From Hetaerina americana (lineage: Eukaryota; Arthropoda; Insecta; Odonata; Calopterygidae), in the NCBI GenBank assembly GCA_022747635.1, contig JAKTNV010000004.1, forward strand, positions 89,096,552-89,160,551: DNA of 64,000 nt. Direction: 5' to 3'. Of the stretch, positions 22,500-33,430 are shown piece by piece. Every line of letters starts with the position of its first letter. The first letter of the stretch is position 1. Under the pieces are notes generated by a model. It made no database searches. It had not been told where the DNA came from and saw nothing but the letters and a program-made list of their open reading frames with translations. Position numbers and translations under genes: made by a program.

Positions 22500-22975
22500 A
22501 TGTTGGACTTTAATATGGAGCGTAGTTATGTTCGGTGCGGAAACATTGTCATTGAAGCAGGATAATAGGTGTAGATTGGAGGCCTTTGAAATCTGGGTGT
22601 GGAGAAGAATGGGGAAGGTGAAGTGGACAGAAAGGAAAACAAATGAGAAAGTGTTAGGTATGGTGGGTGGGGAGAGGGAATTGTTAGAAGAAATCCAAAG
22701 GGGATAGGAAAAATGAATGCAGAACATGTTTATTGGCGATTGGATGTTGAAGACTGTGATAGAGGAGAGAATGTTAGGCAGGCGAGGAAGACGCAGGATT
22801 AAGGTGGGAATGTTGGATGGTAACGAAGGGAGGAAGGAAGTATACGAAATTGAAGAAGGGTTAATTGTGGTGTGGGTTCGGGTTGTGTCTTGGGCGAGGC
22901 TAAGAAATGTAGGGTTGTTAAGTTAGGGTTAATACAAAACCAACCTTAAACGGCAGGCCGTCTGTATAGATTATA
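22500..22975 (+). mobile_element. LINE family 2, 3' portion of the ORF and terminus
   Basis: The frame at 22456-22707 contains MFGAETLSLKQDNRCRLEAF, then EIWVWRRMGKVKWTERKTNE and KVLGMVGGERELLEEIQ. This is the highly characteristic C-terminal module of this LINE type (GSETW, RRLEAFEMWxWRRM, WT..KTNEEVL, GExRxLL). After a stop, the frame at 22717-22926 continues with EERMLGRRGRRRIKVGMLDG. It ends with ACCAACCTTAAACGGCAGGC, the family 3' end. It is 5'-truncated. Confidence 0.85.
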
Positions 22976-24659
22976 TTGTACCCTGAAAAGTAACGCCTAT
23001 CAGATTTAATGTTAGTGTTATTTTTTTCAGTCCTCAAAAATATCTGTGAAACGCACTTTATCTCGATCTGCGATTTTGTGTTTATCTACTCTATTATCTT
23101 AAAACGTTGGTCTTTCCAAGTTGGCCGATGTTCAACTTCGGGGACCAGTGAAGGCGAATGCCAGGTTACACGGTGGCTGTGCAATCACGGCAGTTTTGGC
23201 TTTGCTAAGTATAGTATTCGTGGATTCGGAGTGAAGGGTGAGTCGGTGCGGAATCGAGTTGCAAAATCCACGAGTTGCTTTTTAAAACTTGTGATGATTT
23301 TTCTAAGCTTTGGCTGACGCAAATTACGTAAAACTTGAACTTAATGATCATTATTGACTATTCACGGTGTACTATGAAAAAAGACGCACTCAATTGCCTT
23401 GAAATGAATTACGAGCTTTCAAAATTTCCGTTGCTTCTTGATCGTACTTCATAGAAGTACCTAGGTATTTTTGTCAACGCGGTTCAACTAATAAACGATG
23501 AATAAATGGCCCATGGACAAATAAAACGACGTTAAGATTGAAATTTCTTTTCTTTCTTCCGTGACTTCTCAATGCATCATAATTTAATGGCGGAGTAAAT
23601 GAAGTCGAGCACCTTACAATTTATATTTAAATGTGATGAGTTAAATTTATATTTTTGTAGCATGAATATTAATTTTGGAGGAACCTAGCCTCTTTTATTA
23701 CATCCAGAATCCCAAAAGATTATTTTTAATGAAAGGAAAAGAGACAATCAAACTAGGGTATATTGAAACCTTTAACTCGAGTATCGCGGAAATTGAGCCT
23801 TTATGAAAAGGCACTGCTCGTACGAGGAAGAAATTTTTATTGGGTGAGGGCCCTCGTAATCACTGCGCGTTCATTTGAGGTGGAAGTCTAGCCTCGGAAT
23901 CCTTTTCCCCGAGGGGGACAAAGAGGCCCCGCGGTTGCCAGGGGCGCTCGTATATGCTATAATCGGCTTTAGAGTGGCGGTCCCTGTGTGAATCCTCCCC
24001 GTGAAGCGGACTCGTACCGTCGTACGCCACACCGTTTTAAATATATTCATCGCCATGGTTTTCAACCTTCTTTACGGTGCTTTGAGGACATTTATTGAAT
24101 CACAATGGCAATACCCTCCTGTTTGAATCGGAATGTTTGGTGAGGGGACGCTGTCGTAACATAATGCTTGTTCATGGTAAAGCTCTGCGGTGTTTTATAA
24201 CGTTTAATTTATTTCTCGCTTCCACAGAAGTTATTATTTCTTAATTCATGCTTTCTGTGATTCCTGAGTATCCTGAAGGATTGTACCGAGCGATAATACC
24301 CAACATTCGTACAAGTAGTGTATACCCTCAGGTTTAACATCAGTTTTCTTTCCCGAATTAATTCATGATTTGATTGCAATGGGGCGGAGTTCGCTCACCA
24401 CTGTTAGCATTTTGCTCATTCATGTTGGTTTATTGAAACGCAAAAATTGCCCTGGAAGACCGGATGAAAATTCTTTGTTGGCTGGATAGCCGGGCTGGTA
24501 ACTTATCGGAGCGACCTCTCTGATTAGTCGCCTTCCTTACTGCCCAACACTGTAAAATGTACTCTTGGCTTGACTTAAGTTTCGCAAGTCGAAACTGAGG
24601 TCGTAAAAATAAAGTGTCCGTGGTAATGCAAAGTGGTTTGCTTCATTTTATTTGCTTCG
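22976..24659. other. No recognised feature
   Basis: Mostly AT-rich. Frames at 23009-23317 (plus) and 23871-24065 (minus) are unremarkable. Confidence 0.45.
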
Positions 24660-25090
24660 CTAAGCCATGTCTGCCCAATCACAGATTGAATCTCCTGCGC
24701 AAATTGTAAGGATGTTTCTTTTGTGATGATGTGGTAGGTTACTTTAATAGCAGTTCAAGGGATCACGCAAGATTGTTGCTCGAGCAGCCTTCTGATATTC
24801 CGACACTACCGAAGGAACCATGTTGACACATACCTTTCTCATAAATCTTCAGTAAGCTTGCGATGCATTGTGGTTTTCAGAGTATTGCACTCTTCTGCTA
24901 ACGTTCTGACACTTAAGCAGCGGTCGTAATATAGCATATCTCCCACTTTTTGAACATTTTCGTCGCACTGTGTCGTTGACGGACGTCCGGCGTTCTTCGA
25001 GGTCAGCCTCTTCTCCTCTACCCTCCCAGAACATCTTGTGCCATTTTGGAAGCCATTCATTGGGACATTGCTTCATTTCCATAAAAATCC
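24660..25090 (-). mobile_element. Mariner-like transposase N-terminal relic
   Basis: Minus-strand frames (24839-25060 and 24849-25082) show WLPKWHKMFWEGRGEE, then KNAGRPSTTQCDENVQKVGD, then SVRTLAEECNTLKTTMHRKL and TEDL. After a frame change comes VCVNMVPSVVSEYQKAARA. This is the mariner order of HTH-linker GRPS, second HTH (LS.R.LAEE....T...IL), TEDL and K(M)VP. The catalytic domain is absent. It belongs to the same group as the relic at 36645-37085, which shares the VRAMMVPKVLSEYHKVA segment. Confidence 0.75.
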
Positions 25091-26019
25091 TTTACCATGA
25101 AAATGGTTTCCAAACCCGATTTTCCGAGCTTAAAACAACATTTTATCGCGTATCGTTGCTCCATGGAACGTGGCATCGTGAATTCGTGACGCGACCCTCG
25201 AACACGTGTCCAGTCTAGCAGCCAACCGCATCCTGTAACGGCCCTCAGTCAACTGACGCGGGTTGCGTAGCTTTCCCAAGAATCTTACCACCTTTCACGC
25301 GACAAATCGCTCCACTCCAAAGGTCCGCGTGGGCGGAATCATTAAATCATGTAACTTACTTTTGGCCCCGACCCTGTTAATTCTCTTTCCATATCAAGTG
25401 TAATAAAATATTTTTGCGGTTTTTAAGTGAGCATGTGTCACGAATCGTATGTATCATTGTCACTTAACCTTTCCTTTTTATTTATTGCCTTTACTGTAAC
25501 GACATGTGTAAATCAAAAATGTATGCCTTTATATGACAGTCATCGCCCAGTACAGTTGAAATGAATCTCAAGTATGAAGTGTGTTTGCTGTGATGAGGGA
25601 GTAGTGATGTTGCGAATACTGTCGTGTATCATTGTGGATAATATCTCATTAGAAATTGCTGTCATAATTGTACGAATTCGACCTCTCACCGGGCATGGTT
25701 GGAGCCAGTCAAAATAAAACCGAGTCATACAACGTGAGATTCAGCGGATATTATGTATCGAGCAGTACAATACGTTGAAGTGAGACAGTTGAATTACGAG
25801 TACGTCAAAATAAAACTTTTTCATTCCACGTAAAAATAGGGCACTTAAGCGACAACGTATACTCGTTGTTCATCGTGGGTGAAGGGCGTCTGAAGATTTT
25901 CCGAATGTAGACGAAAAGTTTTGAATACCTTTGAACGACACGTACTGAACGAAAGCGAACTGCCCCCTCCTGCATCGTCGACTTATGTGTATCCACCCTT
26001 TTTACGTCGACACAACTGC
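25091..26019. other. No recognised feature
   Basis: No motif-bearing frame. No inverted ends matching the mariner relic were found. Confidence 0.4.
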
Positions 26020-26430
26020 TTGTTTCCTTCCGTTTAGCCACGGCATCACGGAGAGCACACTCCCTTTCAGGGCCGGCTGGCCGGGATTCGCCGCCCGCGA
26101 GGGCCCAACGGACCACGCGTGCCAGAAAGGATACTGCCGTGATGTGTTTCCATTCGGCGCTCGCTTACGGGGCGCGCGGATCGATAGTCACGAGGCCATT
26201 ATTGCCCACCGCGCCTCTCTTCGATGCCGGGAGACCGCTCGCCGCGCCACCCACTGGCCAACCCCTTCCCCCTCCCCCCGCAACCCCTCTCTCTCTTTAT
26301 TTATTTCATACTTACGCCCCTGTGTGCGTGCCAAGGTCTGGTGGACTTCGCGTCTCCGTCCGGCCCAGCTCTCACACGAAGGCCCACGGACATTTTCACT
26401 GGAAGGAGATTTGTGCTCACCTTATTTTTA
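26020..26430. other. GC/CpG-rich block
   Basis: CpG-dense sequence with three overlapping plus-strand frames (up to 148 codons) of Arg/Pro/Ser-rich composition and no domain. Confidence 0.45.
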
Positions 26431-27864
26431 GTTTTTCTTTCTATTTTTTGTGTTTTAGAGTGACTGCGATCATACTAAAGTAAAACACTCCGTCAGTACA
26501 TTTTCATTGTTGCTCCCGAGCATGTGTCATGTGCCAGGAAAACTTCTGAATAGAAGGTAAGCACCCCTTATATCTTAGGGCCCCGAAGAATACCGTTCAT
26601 TGGACTAATTTCAATGGATGAATATGTCGCTTCACTTTACGCGAAAGACAAAATTTAACTTCTGTAAACTGAAGCGCCCTCTGGTCGCAATTGTCGCCGT
26701 CGTGCCCTCTCTGGCGGGAGGTGCAACCAATTCAACCCTAGGGTGAGAGCACACGCCTTCCATGCCTATGCCTATATTAGGGGAATTGATTTCGCTGGAT
26801 CGGCCAAGAACTGAAAAATTGGCATGTACCTTTTAAAAAACAGCAAGTCCTATTAGTTGTCCGCGAACGGATTTTACTTTGGGGAACGGGGTCGATCAAG
26901 AAGTCTGATGGACTTAGTGGAAATTGTAAGTCGTGCAGTAATTTCAACAAATTCCTCCCTCTTACTGTTTCTTTGGAAAGATGAAAAATGTCGGAAAATT
27001 CTTTCTAATTTTGTCTCCTCATCCCGTAGTCTGTACTTCCAAGCACTTATATTTATTTATACGTGGTGCAATATCGGTTAAGATAGTCTTATGTCTTATA
27101 CATGTGTTTTGCACGAGCAAAGTTTTTTATATCGGATTCTGGCGGTGAGGGAAATTACGCAGTGTTTGTACGGTCTTGACTCACGATAGCAAAGTGTTGC
27201 AAGGGGTTTTTTCGGTGTCAATTGAGATTTTTATGAAGTTACTGAAATTGTTAATTTTGCTTCGTGGTCGTTATTTAATTGTAGACCTGCTAGTATGCCA
27301 TTGGTTTTCTTGGATTTGGGTCTATAAATAGAACTTATATGCACTTGAAATCGAGGGAGAAGATTTTTATTATTTTTATGTCCATTTGATGATCTTTAAA
27401 TGGTAATAATTTAAACATAAATAACGTACAAATAGAATAAAAAGCTTGCATATTATGCCAGTATACATAAACGAACAATCTTACCTACTTACTTAAGATC
27501 TCTATAATATGGAAATCATAATTGTGGAATAATGTCACGCTTTATCATTGGACTGTATCAAATAGTATGAGTTAAAGACTTTCTAAGTGAAATTAATGCC
27601 TTAAGATTCATTTTATGGACACACTGGTCAGCGAAGTGACTGTGGTCTAAATAATAATTTTTAACCGTGCATTGCTGACAGGGAAGAAGGTCAACGATCG
27701 AGACAGTGGAATTTCATTATTGCCTTTTGTTAAAAATGTATTCGTTCAAAAAAGAAATAGAAATCGTTTAAAGGTGGCTGAGGACTCGCCATTTTTTTTC
27801 GCTTAAATATTCACAAGCACACGGAATAATTCGATCCCGGGAGTAAATTCATTAACAAAAAAGT
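26431..27864. other. No recognised gene; CTCF-like site
   Basis: The reverse complement of 26674-26687, CGACCAGAGGGCGC, matches CCASYAGRKGGCRS at 13 of 14 positions. The rest, especially 27000-27860, is AT-rich without recognisable content. Confidence 0.35.
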
Positions 27865-28130
27865 GAAAAGGGGAAAAGAGAGGGATGACTGGGGAAAATT
27901 TAATTTGCTTCTCCGCCGTCATGAAGCTACAAATCATCTTTCAACTTCTCGAGAGGAGGAGGTGGGGAATTCCGTTCGGGGCGCCCCCGGTCGCCAGCGG
28001 TGGCGGCGGAAGGGAGCGCGGCAGCAGTCCCTCGGGGGAAGTGGCCGAGGGGTGGGTGAGAAATGGCGCTCCCGTGATCCCGAGGGCATTGGTCGCCATC
28101 GTGGATGGACTGTGGACGTTTTATAATGGT
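27865..28130. other. GC- and purine-rich block
   Basis: Overlapping frames in both directions (27885-28229 plus, 27934-28140 minus) without domains; a CpG-dense core lies at 27955-28090. Confidence 0.4.
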
Positions 28131-28870
28131 GTGATGCCAATGGTCGCGTACTCCCCTTTTGTTATTTGCGGCAAGATAACGTTACATCGGAGGTCGAACT
28201 GGTTCATGAATTTTTTTTCTTTCGCGTAATCCGAGAATGGTGAAAATAAAATTGATGGGATGGAAGACAAAGTAAAAGTGTAAGGTGTGAAGTAAAGGGA
28301 TGAAAAGAATCGATAATTTGGACATCGCAACGCGAGATAAACAGTATGTTGAGCTGACGAATGAAATTTTATTTATGGGCAATGAAATTCGTTTTAAGAG
28401 TTCAAAGTTCATCTCATATCATCCCTTGGCCACGAGAAATTGGGTCTAGTAATAAGAAATTAGGTATAGGGTACCATCACAGACATGGAAGGAAACGACA
28501 ATCTATTGACATATGTTTCGTGCTCTGCAGTTATCGTGTGCTCACGACTCCGTCCCCGTTGCGGCATTTATTTCGCTGTGTGGATGTAAATCGAATCGAC
28601 ATTCGCGAGCATTTCGGTGCTGAGCGGATAGGTCTGAGTATTCAGGAAGGTCCTTTGCCGGAAGCGCACCAAAGCGGGAACCTTGGAGTGCCCCTCTCGA
28701 GGGAGGCATGGTGCAAAGAGCCGTGAAGAGCAGCGGCCCTCAACCTTCCCCATCTCAGCCCTCCACTTTCGAGTGGTGACATCCAGGAATAAAGCACGTA
28801 ACACTCCACTAGCGTGTCGATAGATATTCTTTCATTGCTTTTGTCATATTCTGAATACCGAATAATCTTT

Positions 28871-29062
28871 GCCGGCCCCGGTGGCGGTGGGGTAACGCAC
28901 TCGCATGCCAATCCAGAGGTCGCGGGTTCGAGTTACGCCTAGATTGTTTTTCTCCACCTAGGGCATGGGTGTTTGTGATTTTCTTTATTTCAATGTTTAA
29001 GGTTTAGGTGGAAGAAGGGACTATAAATTCAGTATCGCCCCAAAGAAGTCCTTAAATACATA
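28871..29062 (+). mobile_element. SINE family C (tRNA-headed)
   Basis: GCCGGCCCCGGTGGCGGTGG, then GGTAACGCACTCGC (box A-like), then GTCGCGGGTTCGAGTTACGC (box B-like) form a tRNA-like head of about 75 bases. A body of about 100 bases follows and ends in CCTTAAATACATAAATAAAA, an A/T-rich simple tail. No convincing target duplication was seen. The head is too irregular for a functional tRNA. Confidence 0.65.
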
Positions 29063-29869
29063 AATAAAATTGAGTTGAATTGAATAAATATGAATGTCAG
29101 AATCCCTTATAATTTGTGATATTAATTTCCCTTGCATTAGTCACTTCGTTTGGTATATTTTAGTTAACTCCTAGGTCAAATCCTAACATCAAATTGAAAA
29201 GTTATATTCCAGTGTGATTGACTTGGGCAAGCTGAAAACAATGCAGTCACCGAGTATCGTAAAGAGGTAGAAAGAAAGGAGGCGCACGAATGTGCAACGC
29301 ATAGCATCCGATTGAGTTAAAATGCCTCCGTATTCTTATTTTTGTCAGAGCATGCCCCCAAATCGGCGGAAACTGAAATGTATTCAACCTCTGATCTATG
29401 GAATCTCCGTTTTCGCAAAACTTCACACTTCTTGGTGTAAGGCGTTCGCCACAGAGTTGGTCCATGTCTTAGCTCTCCGAATTCGGTCACGAAACGACCG
29501 ATGTTTTCAACTGTAACCAGCAGTTTGGAAAAAGCTAACTTATTCGACATCGAATAAATACCCCACGATCCACGAAAAATGTGTGTGTGAGGTGAAAGCA
29601 CCAGGTAGGAAGGGTAAGTGATAAGGGAAGATATGCGAGAGGAAGGGAAAAGGAAAAAATATTTAGTAAAAAACTTTCAAATAGCGCGAACATTTTTATA
29701 CATGCTGGAGGAAGATTTAATTCAAAGCAGGGGTAAATTCACGTAATAAATAAATTATTTGTTATGCGAAAAAAGGGAATAAAAATGAACCGCAACCATT
29801 TACGACATACCTCCGCCATACAAAGGGAGGTATTGCAGAATTAAAAAGTAAGAAGGGTAAATGCTACCA
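29063..29869. other. No recognised feature
   Basis: A minus-strand frame at 29317-29601 (94 codons) is protein-like but unrecognised. It overlaps other frames and I do not call it a gene. Confidence 0.4.
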
Positions 29870-31440
29870 TCACATGGAGAATTCACAACTCATAGTAATT
29901 CCTTCTTTCAAAGCGTTTACACCAATGTCTCACAGAACGTCTCTGATAAATTTCCAAATTGTGCCTGCCGACCGATGCCCAAAATTGAAATCTCATGTAA
30001 TTGAATAGAACGTTTGCTGAAAAATATTAAGCCTGATAAATCACCCGGACCCGATCGAATACTCGGTCGTGTATTCAAAGAACTAACGTCGGAAATTGCG
30101 CGGTATCTAGAAATCATGTATAAGAAATCGCTAGTAGATCACAATGTTCCCACTGATTGGGAAAATGCTAATGCAACGCCTATATTTAAAAACGGAGACA
30201 AGGAGAAACCAAGCAGATACAGACCTATTTCCCTCACTTCCATTTTGTGCAACCTCATGGAACAAATGGTTGCTAGTTCGATCGTGAGACAACTCGATAT
30301 TCAGGAGTTATTGAATCGAAAAATCAGCACGGTTCCCGAAAGGCTAGATCCTGTGAGACACAACTTGCGCTTTCTGTTTATAAAATTCTTATTTCGGGAG
30401 ATAGCAGTGTTCCAGTGGACGCGGTTTTTTTTAATTTTAGAAAAGCTTTCGACAAATCACTTCATAGTAAACTACGCACAAAACTAGAAGCCCATGGAAT
30501 TGATAAACAATATCCTAGGCTGAATTAAAGACGTGAAGTCACCTCAGGCGTTCCCCAGAGAAGTGCTATCGGACCTCTTTCATTTCCTCTTTACGTTAAC
30601 TCCGTAGTTAAAAGTAAGGTGCGTTTATTTGCCGACGATGCAGTGGGTTACCGTGATATCCGTAACCCAGAGGACAGAGCAGCTTTATCAGATTACCTTA
30701 ATGCTTTACAACGCCTGTGCGACATTTGTCAATTAGAATCAAGCTCTAAAAAATCCGTAGTGATTTATTTTCGTGTAGAAGTAATGCCCTCCCGAATGCC
30801 TACGGCATCAGAAATACCATAATAGAAAGTGTAGAAGCAATTATATACTTAGGCATTGCCCCCACTCACGATCTCTCCTGGGTGAAACACATACGGGGAA
30901 TATGTGGACAAGCTAACAAAAAATTGGAATTTATAAGAGGAGTACTTGGTAAATGTGATGAAAAGCTCAAAGAGAAATGTTATCTTTCGCTGATTGGGCC
31001 TCGTTTAGAATATATGGAATCCTCACGTAGTTGGATTGATTGCCGAATTGGATCGCGTGCATCGTAGAGGAGCTAGATTGGTGAAACTTTGTTATGATAA
31101 ACTTAGAAGCGCATCCAAAATATTAGAGGATCTAGGCTGGTAAACTCTCACGGGGTGATGGGTTGAATACGGTTTTGCACAATTTGGAATGGTGTCTTTT
31201 TGGCGATGATGTTAAAAATGTATTTTACCCCCATTGCATTACGGTAGAAGAGGTCATGTGAATAAAATTGGAGAGACTAAGTGTAAGAGTTAAGATGTGT
31301 TTTTCCCCACGAATGATAAGAGTTAAGAATAACGTTCTCCGACTCCACTAGGGTAAAAAGTATTTCGGGTGAAAATTAGTGTGGTGTGTATTCACCCTTT
31401 ACCGCGCACATTGGCGGTGGATAGCAGAAAACTAAAAATC
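29870..31440 (+). mobile_element. LINE family 1 (CR1/L2-like), longest copy
   Basis: 5'-truncated LINE. It covers most of the reverse transcriptase domain, the post-RT C-terminal region and the 3' tail (ACGAATGATAAGAG at about 31310, GTGGTGTGTATTCACCC at about 31380). The endonuclease domain is absent. It is the reference for the dozen shorter tail fragments in this window. The terminal repeat is degenerate here. Confidence 0.9.
29990..31150 (+). pseudogene. LINE reverse transcriptase remnant (CR1/L2-like)
   Basis: RT motifs appear in order across several frames. These are KPDKSPGPDRILGRVFKEL, then PTDWENANATPIFKNGDKEK and YRPISLTSILCNLMEQMVAS (30014-30370), then motif A-like FNFRKAFDK near 30440, motif B-like TSGVPQRSAIGPL near 30545, and motif C RLFADDA near 30630. 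The C-terminal HIRGICGQANKKLEFIRGVL and EKLKEKCYLSLIGPRLEY follow at 30882-31010. Motif A reads N where the first catalytic Asp is expected, and frame changes occur between the blocks. It would have made cDNA by target-primed reverse transcription (family knowledge) but is inactive here. Confidence 0.9.
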
Positions 31441-32027
31441 TAGCTGGGGATCGATTGACGGTGCATTTACATCCAGATCAGTCGAAGCATCGCGGAAGAT
31501 GGTACTGTGAAAATCCTGTCCTCCCTTACTTTGGTCTATGAAGGTGTGTTATGAAGGGGTGATAAAATATGCCCAGTGCAACACGTGTGTTTTCCTCTCG
31601 CCACAGAAAGAAAAAAAACCTATTCAGAACTTCCCAATTATTTGCAATGCTTGGCAACTGGTCAAATCTATGAATGTGATTGCATGTTTTGAGGTTAATG
31701 AAAAAAGAAATCCTATTTCAACAAGGAGTTCTATGTTTGATTCGTTCATTTCGATAAAGCGTTCCTTAGTGTAAATTGCGTAGAATTAGGGAATTAATTA
31801 CAGAAGATGGAGGAGTGCACAGGAAGGATGGGAGAAATATTCGACATTTGTGCATGCATCAGACTGCTATTCGCGTGTGTTGGGTGAGTCGGAATGGTCA
31901 ATATTATATAGGGGGGACCAGGCAGGATTATCCATTATAACCCGTGCTTTTCAGCGTTTACGCCGGAGAATTGGAATGAAATATTGGAAAAAATGGAGAT
32001 AGGAATTAAAGTCATTGGTTTAATAAA
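31441..32027. other. No recognised feature
   Basis: A 78-codon frame at 31538-31774 has no motif. Confidence 0.45.
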
Positions 32028-32029
32028 TA

Positions 32030-32782
32030 CGAGGGTCATCCGGAAAGTAGTACCCGTTCGTGCCGCATGAAGTGCTGACGACGCGAGTAGCCGCTGGACG
32101 AGGTCAGATAGCTTCAGTGGCTTGTCTGCCTTCTCTGAGCCAAGTTGCGTGACGCTAGCATTGCCTGTGTTGTTTCTGTGATTGTTTACAATGTTTAAAA
32201 AAATTGAGAACGCCGCCAGTTGTGAAGTGAGGGCAGTGATTAAATTCCTCAATGCAAGAAACGTTCGCCCATGTGATATTCATCGCCAATTAAAGGAGGT
32301 GTATGGAGACAATGTAATGGACGAGTCGTCTGTTCGGCGGTGGTGTCGCAACTTCAACATGGGGAGGGGGAACACACACGACGATGAGCGTTCGGGGAGA
32401 CCGTCTGTCATTACAGACCAACTGGTGAGCTCAGTTGAGGAATTCGTGAGGAACGATCGGCGCGTCACAATTGATGACATCTGTGAGCATTTTCCCAATG
32501 TTTCTCGAACAATTGTTCATGAAATTGTTAAACACCATCTGCATTATGCAAAAATTTGTGCAAGATGGGTCCCTCGCGTATCTCAATGAGCTGGCGGCGA
32601 AGGACTATGCAGCAGGAATACAGAAACTTGTCACACGTTATGACAAATGCCTTAATTTGCTTGGAGATTATGTTGAGAAGTAGTTTAAAGTATCCTCTTT
32701 CAAATAAAATTTTTTATGTTTGTTAATATTTACTTTTGTGTCTTTATTTCACGAACGGGTACTACTTTCCGGATGACCCTCG
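32030..32782 (+). mobile_element. Internally deleted mariner with perfect 33-bp inverted ends
   Basis: CGAGGGTCATCCGGAAAGTA and the following 13 bases are repeated perfectly in inverted orientation at the far end. TA flanks both ends (32028-32029 and 32783-32784). At 753 bp it is about 550 bp shorter than a full mariner. The N-terminal DNA-binding half and the last 35-40 residues of the transposase remain, and the catalytic core is deleted. Identical ends suggest recent mobilisation by a transposase supplied in trans. Confidence 0.92.
32191..32589 (+). CDS. Mariner DNA-binding domain ORF lacking the catalytic domain
   Basis: An uninterrupted 135-codon frame is open from 32182. I prefer the Met at 32191 (MFKKIENAASCEVRAVIKFL), since mariner proteins usually start shortly before the first HTH. 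It contains HRQLKEVYGDNVMDESSVRR (first HTH), DDERSGRPSV (linker) and TIDDICEHFPNVSRTIVHEI (second HTH). It stops just after ICARWVPRVSQ, at the deletion junction. The original C-terminus (AAGIQKLVTRYDKCLNLLGD) continues in another frame to 32683. Such a protein could bind the element's ends but not cut DNA. Whether it is expressed is unknown. Confidence 0.8.
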   Translation: MFKKIENAASCEVRAVIKFLNARNVRPCDIHRQLKEVYGDNVMDESSVRRWCRNFNMGRGNTHDDERSGRPSVITDQLVSSVEEFVRNDRRVTIDDICEHFPNVSRTIVHEIVKHHLHYAKICARWVPRVSQ

Positions 32783-32929
32783 TAGTTATACTTGTGGATA
32801 AACAAGCTTTAGTTAGCCGGTCATCCCAACGGTTGCAAATATTTCTGAGCGCATAACAAAATCAATGTGAGAGGTATCGGATGAGAATCAGTGTACAAGT
32901 AATGTCATGTCTCGTAAACAAAATAAAGA

Positions 32930-33430
32930 TTTTGTGGTTTTCGGGAAAGAGGAAGGCGAAGTTAAATGTTAAAATTGAAGGGCATACATTAGAGCGGGGG
33001 TAAGGTTTTACGTATCTTGGAAATGTTTAGAACTAACAAAGTCGAGGCAGTGGAGGCATAAAAAGAGAAATTATATTATTTAAAGAAGCTTTTACAAGGA
33101 GGAGGAAGTTGATGGCATGGTCGTTAGCGAAGTTTTAGAGAAGATCAGTGGGAACTCTGATGTGGAGTGTGTTTTATGCGGTGCTGAAATAATCATTAAA
33201 GCTCTTTAAAAAGCCATTAAATATTATTGACGTAGAAGGAGGCTTCTTAGATGTGGGTGTGAAGAAGGGCGGTAAAGGTGAAATGGGTGGAATGAAAAGA
33301 AGGGAAAATATACTAGGCATGTTGGGGCAGGGGAGGGGGAATTGTTAGAAATCCAAAGGTGGCAGGAAAGGTGAATGGTGATGGAATGTTGAAGACATTC
33401 TGCTCTCCATCCTCTTGTTGATGATCCTGA
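32930..33430 (+). mobile_element. LINE family 2, degenerate 3' fragment
   Basis: GTATCTTGGAAATGTTTAGA (the YLGS region), GGAACTCTGATGTGGAGTG, GAAGGAGGCTTCTTAGATG and GGGTGTGAAGAAGGGCGG follow the order of the copies at 22500 and 54640. No frame remains open across it. Confidence 0.65.
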
